From contig CAVXNJ010000003.1 of NCBI GenBank assembly GCA_963763135.1, positions 186,001 to 250,000 on the forward strand: a DNA stretch of 64,000 bases. The letters are read 5' to 3'. The notes below the pieces were generated by a model. It saw only the letters and a list, made by a program, of their open reading frames with translations. It was not told the origin of the DNA and did no database searches. The position numbers were made by a program, and so were the translations under genes. Origin of the DNA: JANMZO01 sp963763135. Its GTDB lineage: Bacteria > Actinomycetota > Acidimicrobiia > Acidimicrobiales > JANYDT01. The number at the start of each line of letters is the position of its first letter. The first letter of the stretch is position 1. Of this stretch, positions 25,854 through 34,179 are shown piece after piece.

Positions 25854-27278
25854 ATGTGGCTGCGCACTGCTAGCCGGTGCGCAGCCGCAACGTTCGCCTT
25901 ACCCAACCCGGTGTTGCGTGAGTACGCCCGCCGGAGTTCTTCCCACCCCCCCGCCCCGGAGTTCGACGACGTGACCATTACGTACGACCCCACCCACCCG
26001 CTCTACTTCGATGAAAAAGACCTACGCGATGAGATGAACCGGGTCTATGACTTGTGTCACGGCTGTCGCGTCTGCTTCAGCCTGTGTACGAGCTTCCCGA
26101 CGCTGTTCGCCATCGTCGACGAAAAGCCTGATCAGAACGCGCATCTGATGACGCCGGCTGAGCAGGACAAGATCGTCGACGAGTGCTTCCAGTGCAAGAT
26201 GTGCGACGTCCGCTGCCCGTACACACCCAGCCAGGGTCATGAGTGGCAACTCGACTTTCCCCGGCTGATGCTGCGAGCGTCGGCGATCAAGAAGAAGCAG
26301 GACGGACGCAGCCTGACCGACCAGATCTTCGGACACACCGACCTTCTCGGAAAAGTCGGTTCGGCAACCTCGGCGCTCGCCAACAAGTCGATCGAAACGC
26401 CCGGATCGCCGATTCGCAAACTCATGTCGAAGACTCTCGGTGTCGCGAGCCAGCGCCTACTGCCGCCCTACGCGAAAGTGCGATTCTCGACGTGGTTCAA
26501 GAAGCGAACCGCTCCGATCCTGGCGAACCGCCAGGCCAAGGTGGCCGTATTTCCCACGTGTCTCGTGGAGTATCAGGCTCCGAATATCGGCAAAGATCTT
26601 GTGGCGGTCTACGAACGCAACAATGTGGCCTGCTCGCTGCCCGAAGGGATGGGTTGCTGCGGCGCTCCCTGGTTGCACAGCGGTGACTTCGAGAACTTCC
26701 GCGAAACCGCCCGAAAGAACATCGCGCCGCTCGCTCAAGCGGTGAAAGCCGGTCACGACATCGTCGTCCCCCAGCCGACGTGCGGCTACGTGCTGAAGAA
26801 GGACTACGCGGCGTACTTCAAGGGTGAACCGGAGGAGCAGGACTGCCAGTTGATCGGGGCGCACACCTACGACTCCTCGGAATACCTGATCAAGCTTCAC
26901 AAAGGTCAAGACACCTCGCTCGACACCGAGTTCAACGGGTCCGTACCGGCGACCACCACCTACCACGCGGCGTGTCATCTGCAGGCGCAACAGGCCGGCC
27001 TCAAGAGCCGCGATCTCATGAAGCTCACCGGTACGAAGATCACCCTGGTGGCCAAATGCTCGGGCATCGACGGCACCTGGGGATATCGCGAAGACAACTA
27101 CGACATCGCCAAGAAGGTCGCGAAGCCGCTGGGCGAAGCGGTCAAGGCCGCGAACTCCGAAGTGGTCACCGGCGACTGTCATCTCGCAAACGGTGCAATC
27201 ACCGAAGAAACCGGCGCAGTGCCGATGCACCCGCTGTCGTTCATGGCCCGGGCCTATGGCATCTCTGAAGGGGCCTGA
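25854..27278 (+). CDS. CCG-domain Fe-S oxidoreductase (GlpC/HdrD-like)
   Basis: 474 residues, 20 bases after rubrerythrin. Two [4Fe-4S] ferredoxin motifs lie near residues 68-130: CHGCRVCFSLC and CFQCKMCDVRCP. A long helical stretch follows, then two CCG-type domains. The first has PTCLVEYQ and GCCGAPWLHSGD. The second has HAACHLQ and, in place of CCG, KCSGIDGTWG, ending with GDCHLANGA. Such proteins pass electrons through Fe-S clusters, often at the membrane. The true start may be the later ATG at 26034 or a GTG near 25970, since the first 40 residues are not family-like. I infer that it is the electron donor or partner of rubrerythrin. Confidence 0.9.
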   Translation: MWLRTASRCAAATFALPNPVLREYARRSSSHPPAPEFDDVTITYDPTHPLYFDEKDLRDEMNRVYDLCHGCRVCFSLCTSFPTLFAIVDEKPDQNAHLMTPAEQDKIVDECFQCKMCDVRCPYTPSQGHEWQLDFPRLMLRASAIKKKQDGRSLTDQIFGHTDLLGKVGSATSALANKSIETPGSPIRKLMSKTLGVASQRLLPPYAKVRFSTWFKKRTAPILANRQAKVAVFPTCLVEYQAPNIGKDLVAVYERNNVACSLPEGMGCCGAPWLHSGDFENFRETARKNIAPLAQAVKAGHDIVVPQPTCGYVLKKDYAAYFKGEPEEQDCQLIGAHTYDSSEYLIKLHKGQDTSLDTEFNGSVPATTTYHAACHLQAQQAGLKSRDLMKLTGTKITLVAKCSGIDGTWGYREDNYDIAKKVAKPLGEAVKAANSEVVTGDCHLANGAITEETGAVPMHPLSFMARAYGISEGA

Positions 27279-27279
27279 C

Positions 27280-27945
27280 ATGGCCGCCGACAGCACCGTG
27301 TCGCCGACCGCCGGTTCGACCGGGTCGGCCCCGCAGGCCCCTGGTCGTACGACCAAACTGACGCTCGCAGACATCAGCGACGTTCGAGCCTACGAGCGAG
27401 AACGAGATCAGCTGCGGGCTGAGATGATCGCCCTGAAAGCGCGTCGACGGGTCCACGTCGGCACCATCATGTCGTTCAACTTCGAGAATCGCTTCACGAT
27501 GCGTTTCCAGGTCCAGGAAATGGCGCGAGTCGAAAAACTCGTGACCGACGAAGGCATCCAAGCCGAACTCGACGTCTATAACCCGCTGATTCCCGAACCG
27601 GGCAGCCTGAGCGCAACGTTGTTCATCGAATGCACCACCGAAGACCAGATGCGGGAGTGGTTCCCGAAACTCGTCGGAATCGAGCGAAGCGTTGAGATCC
27701 GGATCGGTGAGGGACCCGACCAGATCGTGTCGCGTTGCGTGCCCGATGCCGATCATGAGGCACAGCTGACTCGCGAGGAAATGACGGCTGCTGTCCACTA
27801 CATCAGTTTTCCGATCGGATCTGAACATGCCGAGGCGTTTCGCGCCGGACCGGTTCGCCTCGTGGTGGTACACCCCAGCTACCTCGAAGCAACGGAGCTC
27901 GGCGAGACGGCTCGTCTGGAACTGAGCGTCGATCTCCTCGGTTGA
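27280..27945 (+). CDS. DUF3501 family protein
   Basis: 221 residues, ATG one base after the stop of the Fe-S protein. A disordered Ala/Thr/Ser start is followed by the DUF3501 core (LTLADISDVRAYERERDQLR, RRVHVGTIMSFNFENRFTMRFQVQEMARVE, YNPLIPEPGSLSATLFIECTTE, VHYISFPIGSEHAEAF). The family has no known activity. From memory, it is usually encoded beside a rubrerythrin and a CCG Fe-S protein, exactly as here, so the three probably act together. It has few cysteines, so it is unlikely to carry Fe-S clusters itself. Confidence 0.9.
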   Translation: MAADSTVSPTAGSTGSAPQAPGRTTKLTLADISDVRAYERERDQLRAEMIALKARRRVHVGTIMSFNFENRFTMRFQVQEMARVEKLVTDEGIQAELDVYNPLIPEPGSLSATLFIECTTEDQMREWFPKLVGIERSVEIRIGEGPDQIVSRCVPDADHEAQLTREEMTAAVHYISFPIGSEHAEAFRAGPVRLVVVHPSYLEATELGETARLELSVDLLG

Positions 27946-28078
27946 GCCGGTCGACCTCGTGGCACAGAGCCGGGTTCACGGGAGTAGACCGAATTTTTCG
28001 GAGAACTTCCAAAAAACAACGCAACTCCAGTACTGAACGACCGATCAGTCGACAGTGCCTGTTCGACAGGTCAATTTT

Positions 28079-28158
28079 GCTGAGCAACCGATGAACCCAG
28101 CTGAGCAACCGATGAACCCAGCTGAGCAACCGATGAACCCAGCTGAGCAACCGATGAG
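28079..28158. repeat. 21-nt tandem repeat, 3.8 copies
   Basis: Unit begins gctgagcaaccgatgaac and ends cca. Three copies are identical (28079-28099, 28100-28120, 28121-28141) and a fourth is cut at 28157. Because 21 is a multiple of three, the repeat is open in all frames and creates misleading peptide repeats on the minus strand. The region is not protein-coding as far as I can see. Confidence 0.9.
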
Positions 28159-28328
28159 ATCAAGTGACATGCCTGGAATTCCCAGGGCATGTCGCGTGTT
28201 GAACCGTGCAGTCTTCATACGTTTCTCACACGAGCCGCGGATGATGTCCACCAAGCGTTTTCGAATCGCCGAGGTCGTAACTAACGGCCTGGGAAATTCG
28301 AAGTAGCCAGCAATTCCGAACCAGCGAC

Positions 28329-28347
28329 GATCGAACAACGTTCAATC
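28329..28347. promoter_or_regulatory. Near-palindrome upstream of whiB
   Basis: gatcgaacaacgttcaatc matches itself in reverse at seven of nine pairs, with core GAAC-N3-GTTC. This is one base short of the actinobacterial LexA spacing (N4), so it is more likely a site for another regulator. Low certainty. Confidence 0.3.
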
Positions 28348-28542
28348 GGAGCGAATTCAGCCAACATCTCACGTTCCGTGGTTATTGGTCATATGAATCC
28401 TTCAGCTCCGCTGAATGTCACAAAGAAATCCCCGTTGAGCACTGGACAGCGCCGGTTTTTGCGGCCCATACTCTTCGGCCCCCAATCCTCGGACTCGCCA
28501 CCACACCGGCTCTTCCGAGACCCGAATAAGGATGTGAAGTAC

Positions 28543-28776
28543 ATGAAATCTCTTGCATGGCGCACGCACGCTCGCTGCAAAGGTATCGACCCCGAGGTTT
28601 TCTATCCGGTGTCGGACGAAGACGCCGATGAGGCGAAGTCAATCTGTGGCGAGTGCCCAGTGCGGCTTCAATGCCTAGAGTACGCCATCGTGGCACGTGA
28701 GCGCGACGGTGTCTGGGGCGGAGCTACCGAAAAGGAACGCCGCCGCATCATTCGTCAGCGTCGCAAGAGCGCATAG
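28543..28776 (+). CDS. WhiB-family Fe-S transcription factor
   Basis: 77 residues from ATG 28543 (MKSLAWRTHARCKGIDPEVF). The four cluster cysteines are in ARCKG and SICGECPVRLQC (C-x2-C-x5-C), followed by the GVWGG turn and a basic DNA-contact tail (EKERRRIIRQRRKSA). WhiB proteins hold a redox-sensitive [4Fe-4S] cluster and act with the main sigma factor in actinobacteria. The short size and motif set resemble WhiB1/WhmE-like members. The long 5' region with repeats suggests complex control. An in-frame ATG at 28378 is less likely. Confidence 0.95.
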   Translation: MKSLAWRTHARCKGIDPEVFYPVSDEDADEAKSICGECPVRLQCLEYAIVARERDGVWGGATEKERRRIIRQRRKSA

Positions 28777-29052
28777 TTCGGGTCGTTCCAAGGGTCGGTC
28801 CGAAGCGTGGGGGTTCGGACTGTTTCGTTCCCTTGCCAGGTCCGGGTCATGTAGCGACCACCAGATGTGTTTCCGACCCGTTTGCCAGCCATCCGTTTGC
28901 TAGCCATTGGTTTGCGAACCGGTCGTTCGAACGATCAGGTTTAAGGACCCGTGTGGAGAACTCCGGTTGCGCTTGCGCTGTTGGCCGATCGTGCGAGCCG
29001 ATCTGGTGAGTTCATCTGATGCGTTCAAACTCGTGAATTCGATCTTCGTATG
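28777..29052. other. Long whiB 3' region
   Basis: The transcript seems to run about 275 bases past the whiB stop before the terminator at 29053. No ORF with coding character is seen. It contains a 15-nt tandem repeat (28878-28907) and the short palindrome cgaac-cggtc-gttcg at 28915-28929. It could be a 3' UTR-derived small RNA, but no fold was computed. Confidence 0.4.
28878..28907. repeat. 15-nt tandem repeat, two copies plus a partial
   Basis: ccgtttgccagccat followed by ccgtttgctagccat, one mismatch, then a partial third copy (tggtttgc). Confidence 0.7.
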
Positions 29053-29084
29053 AAAGAACCGCTGTGCCGACACAGCGGTTCTTT
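29053..29084. terminator. Strong bidirectional-looking terminator upstream of trpD
   Basis: Perfect 14-bp stem aaagaaccgctgtg / cacagcggttcttt around CCGA. The stem itself begins AAAG and ends CTTT, giving a T-tract on either strand. It ends the whiB transcript and insulates trpD, whose start is 60 bases on. Confidence 0.92.
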
Positions 29085-29143
29085 GCTGTTCGTAGCCGGC
29101 TAACCAACGCGTGGGGGCTGAACTCCCTTGCTAGCGTCTGGAA

Positions 29144-30223
29144 ATGGCTGTTGCTCCGACCCCAGAAACGCTTTTCGCTGACCGTGGCGGTTGGATAGGC
29201 GTCCTTTCAGCGATCTCCGGATCGGCAACACTCGACGATGCCCTCATGCGGGGAGCGGTCTCGGAAATTCTGCGAGGTAGCGCCACTCCGGTGCAGATCG
29301 CCGCGTTCGCCATAGGTATGCGGACCAAGGGCGAAACGTCTGAAGAGTTGGCCAGCGCTCTCGGGGCGATGCGCGAATTCTCCGTCGATGTACCCCTCAC
29401 CGAAGACGTGCGGCACCGTGCGATCTGCACCTGTGGCACGGGAGGGGACCGGAGCCACTCGATCAACATTTCGACGACCGCCGCATTCGTGGTTGCCGGT
29501 GCCGGTGGACTCGTCTGCAAGCACGGGGGGCGGGCATCGAGTTCGCTCAGCGGATCCGCCGACGTGCTCGAAGCGCTTGGAGTCGCCCTTGACATCACCC
29601 CGGAAGGGGTTGCCACGTGTGTCGACAGCGCGGGTATCGGGTTCTGCCTGGCGCCGCGCTTCCACCCGGCGATGCGACACGCGGCTCCTGTCCGGCGCGA
29701 ACTCGGGGTGGCGACGCTGTTCAATGTGCTCGGGCCTCTGGCCAACCCGGGAAACATCAAGCGACAGATGGTGGGCGTTTCCGATCCGGCGATGGCGCGT
29801 CGAATGGCTGAAGTACTTGCGATGACCGGAGCGACGCATGCGTGGGTCGTGCACGGCGGCGATCACCTCGACGAGATAACCACCACCACGACGACTGCAG
29901 TGCTTGAGCTACGAAACGGTGAGATCACCGAGTTCACGATCGACCCGCTCGACTATGGGATCGCCCGGGCCACCACGGAGGATTTTCTCGGAGGCACCGC
30001 CGAACAGAACGCCACCTACCTGCGTCGGGTGCTCGATGGCGACCCCGGGGCCCACCGCGACATTGTCGTCATCAATGCTGCAGCCGGCCTGGTGGTCGCC
30101 GGGCTCGCCGATGACTTGCGGGAAGGACTCGTTCTGGCCGAGCGCTCGATCGACAACGGCGCCGCAGCACGCGCTCTCGACGGTTTGGTTCGAACCTCAA
30201 ACGAGTTCCGCGTTAGCTCCTGA
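29144..30223 (+). CDS. trpD: Anthranilate phosphoribosyltransferase
   Basis: 359 residues. It transfers phosphoribosyl from PRPP to anthranilate, the second step of tryptophan synthesis, in the cytoplasm. Signature CGTGGDRSHSINISTTAAFV (PRPP and Mg site), KHGGRASSSLSGSADVLEALG, RFHPAMRHAAPVRRELG and NVLGPLANP are all present. It stands alone, with no other trp gene in the window, so the tryptophan pathway is dispersed in this genome. Its 3' end faces the convergent exonuclease/UvrC-like gene. Confidence 0.96.
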   Translation: MAVAPTPETLFADRGGWIGVLSAISGSATLDDALMRGAVSEILRGSATPVQIAAFAIGMRTKGETSEELASALGAMREFSVDVPLTEDVRHRAICTCGTGGDRSHSINISTTAAFVVAGAGGLVCKHGGRASSSLSGSADVLEALGVALDITPEGVATCVDSAGIGFCLAPRFHPAMRHAAPVRRELGVATLFNVLGPLANPGNIKRQMVGVSDPAMARRMAEVLAMTGATHAWVVHGGDHLDEITTTTTTAVLELRNGEITEFTIDPLDYGIARATTEDFLGGTAEQNATYLRRVLDGDPGAHRDIVVINAAAGLVVAGLADDLREGLVLAERSIDNGAAARALDGLVRTSNEFRVSS

Positions 30224-31941
30224 ACCGGGTCGATTCCTCCGCCCCGGGCCGACGCGAGTGCGTCTGCGACGGGCACCGTCGGTCGCACCGGCTCAAAGCG
30301 TGGGAGTCGTTCAGCCGGCCAGCACAGGGGCGAAGCCGCTTCCAGCACCGTCAGCTTGGTCGTCGCCTTCTCGATCCACTGGGCGATGCACCACAGTTCA
30401 TCGACGAACTGACGCTCTATGTGGAACGGATTGCCCGTTGCGTTGGGAAAGCGGCCCTCGGTGAAGCGAAGGCGGCCGCGGTCAAGCCGGAGCACGGGTG
30501 TCGAGCGTTCGTTGCGGAACTGCAGTTCGAGCCAGTCGGTATCGCGCAGCCGCGCAATTTTTCGCTGCCGATCGACGGCGCGGGCGAGCGTTCCGGCCCG
30601 GTCCCGCAGGGCCGACGCTTCCTCGAACCGTTCTTCTGCCGCCAGTGCTCGCATGCGGTCTGCCAGCGGGCGCAGCAAAACGGCTGGATCGTTGCGCAGG
30701 AGATGCACCCACGTGTCGCCGAGCTCGCCGAAGCGCATCGCTTCTTTGAGTGCGAGTGCAGCCGTGCGGGCCATCACGAGCGACGAGAACGGACCGACGT
30801 ATTCGGCCTCGGCGATACCCCCCACGTCGCGACATGACGTGATCTTGGCCGCCGCACCGTCGCCGACTATTCGTAAGTACGCGTAATTTGTCCAGAGTTT
30901 CGCCTGTCGGTTGAATCGCGGCATCTCGCGCTGGATCAGGCGGATTTCCAGGACGGCCGCTTGAATCGGGAGTTCGCACGGCACGTGGTCGATTCGGTGC
31001 ACGACCTGAAGCAACGCACCAACCTTGCGTCGGTCGTCGGATGAAAAGTAGGAACGGACCCGGGCCCTGAGGTTTGTCGCCTTACCGACGTAGAGCACGG
31101 TGCCGGCCGCGTCGCGGAACAGATACACGCCCGGGCTCCGGGGTAGGTCGTTGGTGAGGTGAAGCTTCGAGGCCTGGGGGTGCCGGTTGATCGCCGGCAT
31201 CTCCATCAGGTCGTCGAGGCCGAGAACGCCGAAGCCCGAGGCCCGCTCGAGCAGAAGATGCAGTAGGTCGGCGGTTGCCCGAACGTCGTCGAGTGCCCGG
31301 TGTGTCGGCTGGTTCGCGAATCCAAAATGTGCCGAAAGCGTGCCAAGTTTGCAGTTCGGAACTTCGGCCCGCACGAGGCGCCGGGCGAGCCGACAGGTGT
31401 CGACCACCCGGTTGGTGAACGTGGGGTAGTGGTTGGCTGACAGAGCCGCATTGAGGAAACTCAGATCGAATCGGACGTTGTGCCCGACGATGACGGCATC
31501 TCGGACGAAGTCGAGAAGCGCTCGCAATATGTTCTCGATGCGCGGGGCGGGGAGGACCATGGCGTGTGTGATTCCGGTCAGGTACACGATCTCGGGCGGA
31601 ATCGGCATGCCGGGGTTCACAAGCGTTTGGAAGGTACCGGTGCACTGGCCGGCCTCGTATCGGGCGGCGGCAACCTCGGTGATCCCGCACGATGACGGCG
31701 AACACCCGGTCGTTTCGATGTCGATCACGCAGAACGTGACCATCGAGAGCGGAAGGCCCAGATCGTCGAACGACTGCTGTCGGGGGCCCCCGAGCACCCG
31801 GGTTTTCGGTCGAGTGGCGATGGTTGGCGAAGCCCGGCGTGGTTGCCCGGGTGGTGTTTGCCCGACCTGCCCCATCTGCCCGGTCTGGCGCCCGTAGGTT
31901 CGCCCAGGGTTTCTCGGGGGGAGCGTCGCGAATGCGGACAT
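30016..31941 (-). CDS. DEDD exonuclease fused to UvrC-like GIY-YIG nuclease
   Basis: About 640 residues from ATG 31941. The N-terminal DnaQ-type 3'-5' exonuclease has motifs FCVIDIETTG, VGHNVRFDLSF and HRALDDVRAT. The central GIY-YIG domain (SPGVYLFRDAAGTVLYVGKATNLRARVRSYF) resembles the UvrC N-terminal nuclease, followed by a UvrC-like helical/UVR segment (AAEERFEEASALRDRAGTLARA). This actinobacterial fusion is presumed to act in DNA repair. The last 69 codons lie antisense to trpD and look non-coding. Removing one G in the cggggcgg tract near 30265 would end the gene at 30213, which suggests another indel. LexA-like boxes sit at the start. Confidence 0.82.
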   Translation of the reverse strand: MSAFATLPPRNPGRTYGRQTGQMGQVGQTPPGQPRRASPTIATRPKTRVLGGPRQQSFDDLGLPLSMVTFCVIDIETTGCSPSSCGITEVAAARYEAGQCTGTFQTLVNPGMPIPPEIVYLTGITHAMVLPAPRIENILRALLDFVRDAVIVGHNVRFDLSFLNAALSANHYPTFTNRVVDTCRLARRLVRAEVPNCKLGTLSAHFGFANQPTHRALDDVRATADLLHLLLERASGFGVLGLDDLMEMPAINRHPQASKLHLTNDLPRSPGVYLFRDAAGTVLYVGKATNLRARVRSYFSSDDRRKVGALLQVVHRIDHVPCELPIQAAVLEIRLIQREMPRFNRQAKLWTNYAYLRIVGDGAAAKITSCRDVGGIAEAEYVGPFSSLVMARTAALALKEAMRFGELGDTWVHLLRNDPAVLLRPLADRMRALAAEERFEEASALRDRAGTLARAVDRQRKIARLRDTDWLELQFRNERSTPVLRLDRGRLRFTEGRFPNATGNPFHIERQFVDELWCIAQWIEKATTKLTVLEAASPLCWPAERLPRFEPVRPTVPVADALASARGGGIDPVQELTRNSFEVRTKPSRARAAAPLSIERSARTSPSRKSSASPATTRPAAALMTTMSRWAPGSPSSTRRR

Positions 31942-31971
31942 CGAACGTATGTTAGTCGAACGTACATTCGT
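31941..31971. promoter_or_regulatory. Two adjacent LexA (SOS) box-like palindromes
   Basis: tcgaacgtatgttagt (31941-31956) and tcgaacgtacattcgt (31956-31971) sit head to tail. Each matches the actinobacterial SOS consensus TCGAAC-N4-GTTCGA in the left half and partly in the right half. They lie directly upstream of the exonuclease/UvrC-like gene and about 65 bases before the divergent NYN-protein gene. DNA-damage control of a repair nuclease would make sense. No score was computed. Confidence 0.5.
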
Positions 31972-32034
31972 CTTGCGTGGATGGTCCGGCTGGGCGGTCG
32001 CCGATGGCTCGTGTGCGTGACCTATCGTGAAGGG

Positions 32035-33439
32035 GTGGCCGGCTCTCGACATCGAAACCGCGATGACTCCGACGGTGTCGATGTTTCAGCGGCCGAGGCC
32101 CGATTACTCGCGACGCTGCTGGAGTTGACGGTTGTTGTCGCTCAAACCGGGGCCAAGGTCGTTCCTCCCCTCGACCCGCCCGCGGCGCTGCGCCCGTTTC
32201 TGCAGTTCACAGCGAAGGTGCCCGCCGCCGCGTTTCGGGCGGCTCGTCGTGTGCTCGACGAAGACCCGCTGTTTCGAGCTCGGGTGGCGACGGTGGCGAC
32301 CGAGGAACTTGTCGGTCGGGCCGGCTCGCTCTACGTCCGACGCCCTGACGGCTGGGAAGAGGGTTTCCGTGACGCCGTAATCGATGCGATGGGGGAGGCG
32401 TCGAGCGAAGGCGCCGTCAAGCGGGCAGGGCGGCTGGAGAAGAAGTTGGCGGGAATGGAATCGGCCCTTGCTCGCGCTGAGGCGGATCTGGCTCGGATCC
32501 GGATTGAGCTGGTCGCGTCGCAGGGTCAACTGGCGGAGGAACGACGGGCCCGGACTGCGCTCGCGGCTGAAGCCGTCGAACTTCAGGATGCACTTGCGTC
32601 GAAGGCGAAGGCCCATGTTGATGCAGCCGACACGGCCACCGAGGCCACCTCGGTCGTCGCCCGGCTCACGCAGGAACTGGCGGTAATGCGGGAGCGGGCG
32701 GAGGCCGCGGAGAATTCACTGATGCGGCGGGCCTCATTCGATGCTGCGGTATCCAACGCGCTGACGGCATTTGACCGCGTCGGGGCCGAGTTGCGTTCGT
32801 TCCACGCGTTTCGAGCGCGATTCCGGTTCGAGGCCGGTCGGTTCAGGTTCATCCGGGTCACCCATGCCACCCGTGTCGTCGGGCTTATCGGGCTCCGCCG
32901 ACGCGGAACGTCGAGCATCGGGACTCGGAAATCGACCGGGCGGCACCACGGGAACCGGCGCTGCGGCGAAGCCGGCTACCGGCGGGCGTAAACCCATCGC
33001 CCTACCGCCCGGCGTGTTCGACGATACGCCAGAGGCCGCTTCGGCCTTGTTTCGGACTTCCGACGTGATGGTGCTCGTCGACGCGTACAACGTGGCGAAA
33101 TGGCGGTGGCCGACGGCCGGAATCGCCGATCTACGGGCCCGACTCGTGGCGATGGCCGGCCAGATATCGCAGCGGACCGGGGCGACAATCCATCTCGTGT
33201 TCGACGGGGCACATACGGGAAGCACCATCAAGCCGGGCGGCAGCGCAAAGGTCCGCCTCGTGTACACCGAGGCGGGAGTGGAGGCCGACGACGTCGTGTT
33301 GGCGATGGCGAAGAAGGCCCCGTCGTCGGTACCGATCGTCGTGGTCTCAAACGACATGCGCGTGGTCGACGGCGCGTTGCGCCTTGGCGTGAACGTGGTG
33401 CCGAACCAGGCCTTCGTCGGCGTCGCTGGAAGTAGCTAG
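32035..33439 (+). CDS. NYN (PIN-like) domain protein with coiled-coil N-terminus and a one-base frameshift
   Basis: Predicted RNase-like protein. GTG 32035 with a gaagggg site opens a helical domain (DVSAAEARLLATLLELTVVV), then a long coiled coil (AGRLEKKLAGMESALARAEADLARIR...). The frame changes between about 32792 and 32830. The following frame gives a Gly/Ser/Pro linker and the NYN domain, VMVLVDAYNVAKWRWP, LVFDGAHTGS, VEADDVVLAMAKKAPSS and IVVVSNDMRVV, with the acidic catalytic residues. Removing one base restores 467 residues. Family members are YacP-like ribonucleases. It is divergent from the exonuclease gene. Confidence 0.82.
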
Positions 33440-33579
33440 CGGCGCGAGGGTCGGCGCTCATGGCGCAGCCGCGAGGGTCGGCCCGCCAACGCGACTAGTT
33501 ACGACATTTCGGCGGATATTTCGCAAATGTTGCCGAAGACCCCCGAAATTTGTCATACCCCCACCGTTACCGTCATCAC

Positions 33580-34054
33580 ATGATCCTTCAGATGCGCTTC
33601 CCCGAGTCCGCTTCCGCAGTCGACACCGCCAGCACCTCCAACACTCACACCTCCGACAGCTCCAACACCTCCGACCTCCAACACTTCCGTCGTCGCCAAC
33701 AACGAATCCACCGGTGCCGACCCCGCCTCGAAACCCGAGCCGTCATACCTGCGTTCGGTGGCGGCGACCGGCGAGTCGTTTCGGATCTCGTGTGGCGACT
33801 GTCGAATGGTCAAAACGTCCGTGTGCGACGACTGTGTGGTCACCCATCTTCTCGACCGTTTCGATGAGGTCGGTGTCACGGCATCCCGTGTCGTTGCGAC
33901 TCCGGGCGTTCGCCCCGTGGCTCCGGTTGTGCTGCTCGACGGTGATGAACTCTCCACGCTGCGCATGCTGCAGGCGGCAGGAATGGCGCCGCAGAACCGC
34001 CATGTTGCCCGGCATCCTTCCGCCCGCTCGACCAACGGTCTGCTGGCCGTGTGA
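33580..34054 (+). CDS. Small protein with C-x2-C-x8-C-x2-C motif, probable one-base frameshift
   Basis: The C-terminal half reads ISCGDCRMVKTSVCDDCVVTHLLDRF, four cysteines that could bind Zn, then an acidic DGDELSTLRMLQAAGMAP segment. I recall similar short actinobacterial proteins of unknown function. Third-position GC points to the frame starting at ATG 33580 up to about 33675 (Ser/Thr-rich) and to the next frame after it. Removing one base near 33673-33682 fuses them into 157 residues. If no indel exists, translation would begin at GTG 33758 (98 residues). Confidence 0.55.
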
Positions 34055-34179
34055 TCCGGTCTGGCGAAGTGGAGCAGAACATGCTCGACTCGGCGAACGG
34101 CCCGGATTGTCGAACTGCGTGATCACCTGAACATCCGAAGCCGCGTGCCCACATCGGGTGCCGCTCGTATGATCGTTCG

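Larger units (their letters stand above)
27946..28542. other. 597-base spacer between the DUF3501 operon and whiB
   Basis: No convincing gene. It holds a 21-nt tandem repeat (28079-28158), an imperfect 11-bp hairpin gacatgcc-tgg / cca-g-ggcatgtc at 28166-28193 with one bulged base and no T-tract, and a near-palindrome gatcgaacaacgttcaatc at 28329-28347. An open frame from 28378 runs into whiB but has no family-like residues before 28543. Most of it is probably the whiB leader and promoter region. Confidence 0.6.

Noticed and set aside
28045..28338. Minus-strand ORF with repeated GFIGCSA units
   Set aside because: The peptide repeat is only the 21-nt DNA repeat read through. Flanking sequence has no coding character and no ribosome site.
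28915..28929. cgaac-cggtc-gttcg as a LexA box
   Set aside because: Spacing is five bases instead of four and it lies in the 3' region of whiB, not at a promoter.
30213..31941. Calling the exonuclease/GIY-YIG gene uvrC
   Set aside because: The N-terminal DnaQ-type exonuclease domain and the lack of a UvrC C-terminal nuclease with tandem HhH show it is the fusion family, not UvrC.
32785..32840. Programmed ribosomal frameshift in the NYN gene
   Set aside because: No clear slippery heptamer or downstream pseudoknot was seen, and similar indels occur in unrelated genes of the window, favouring sequencing error.
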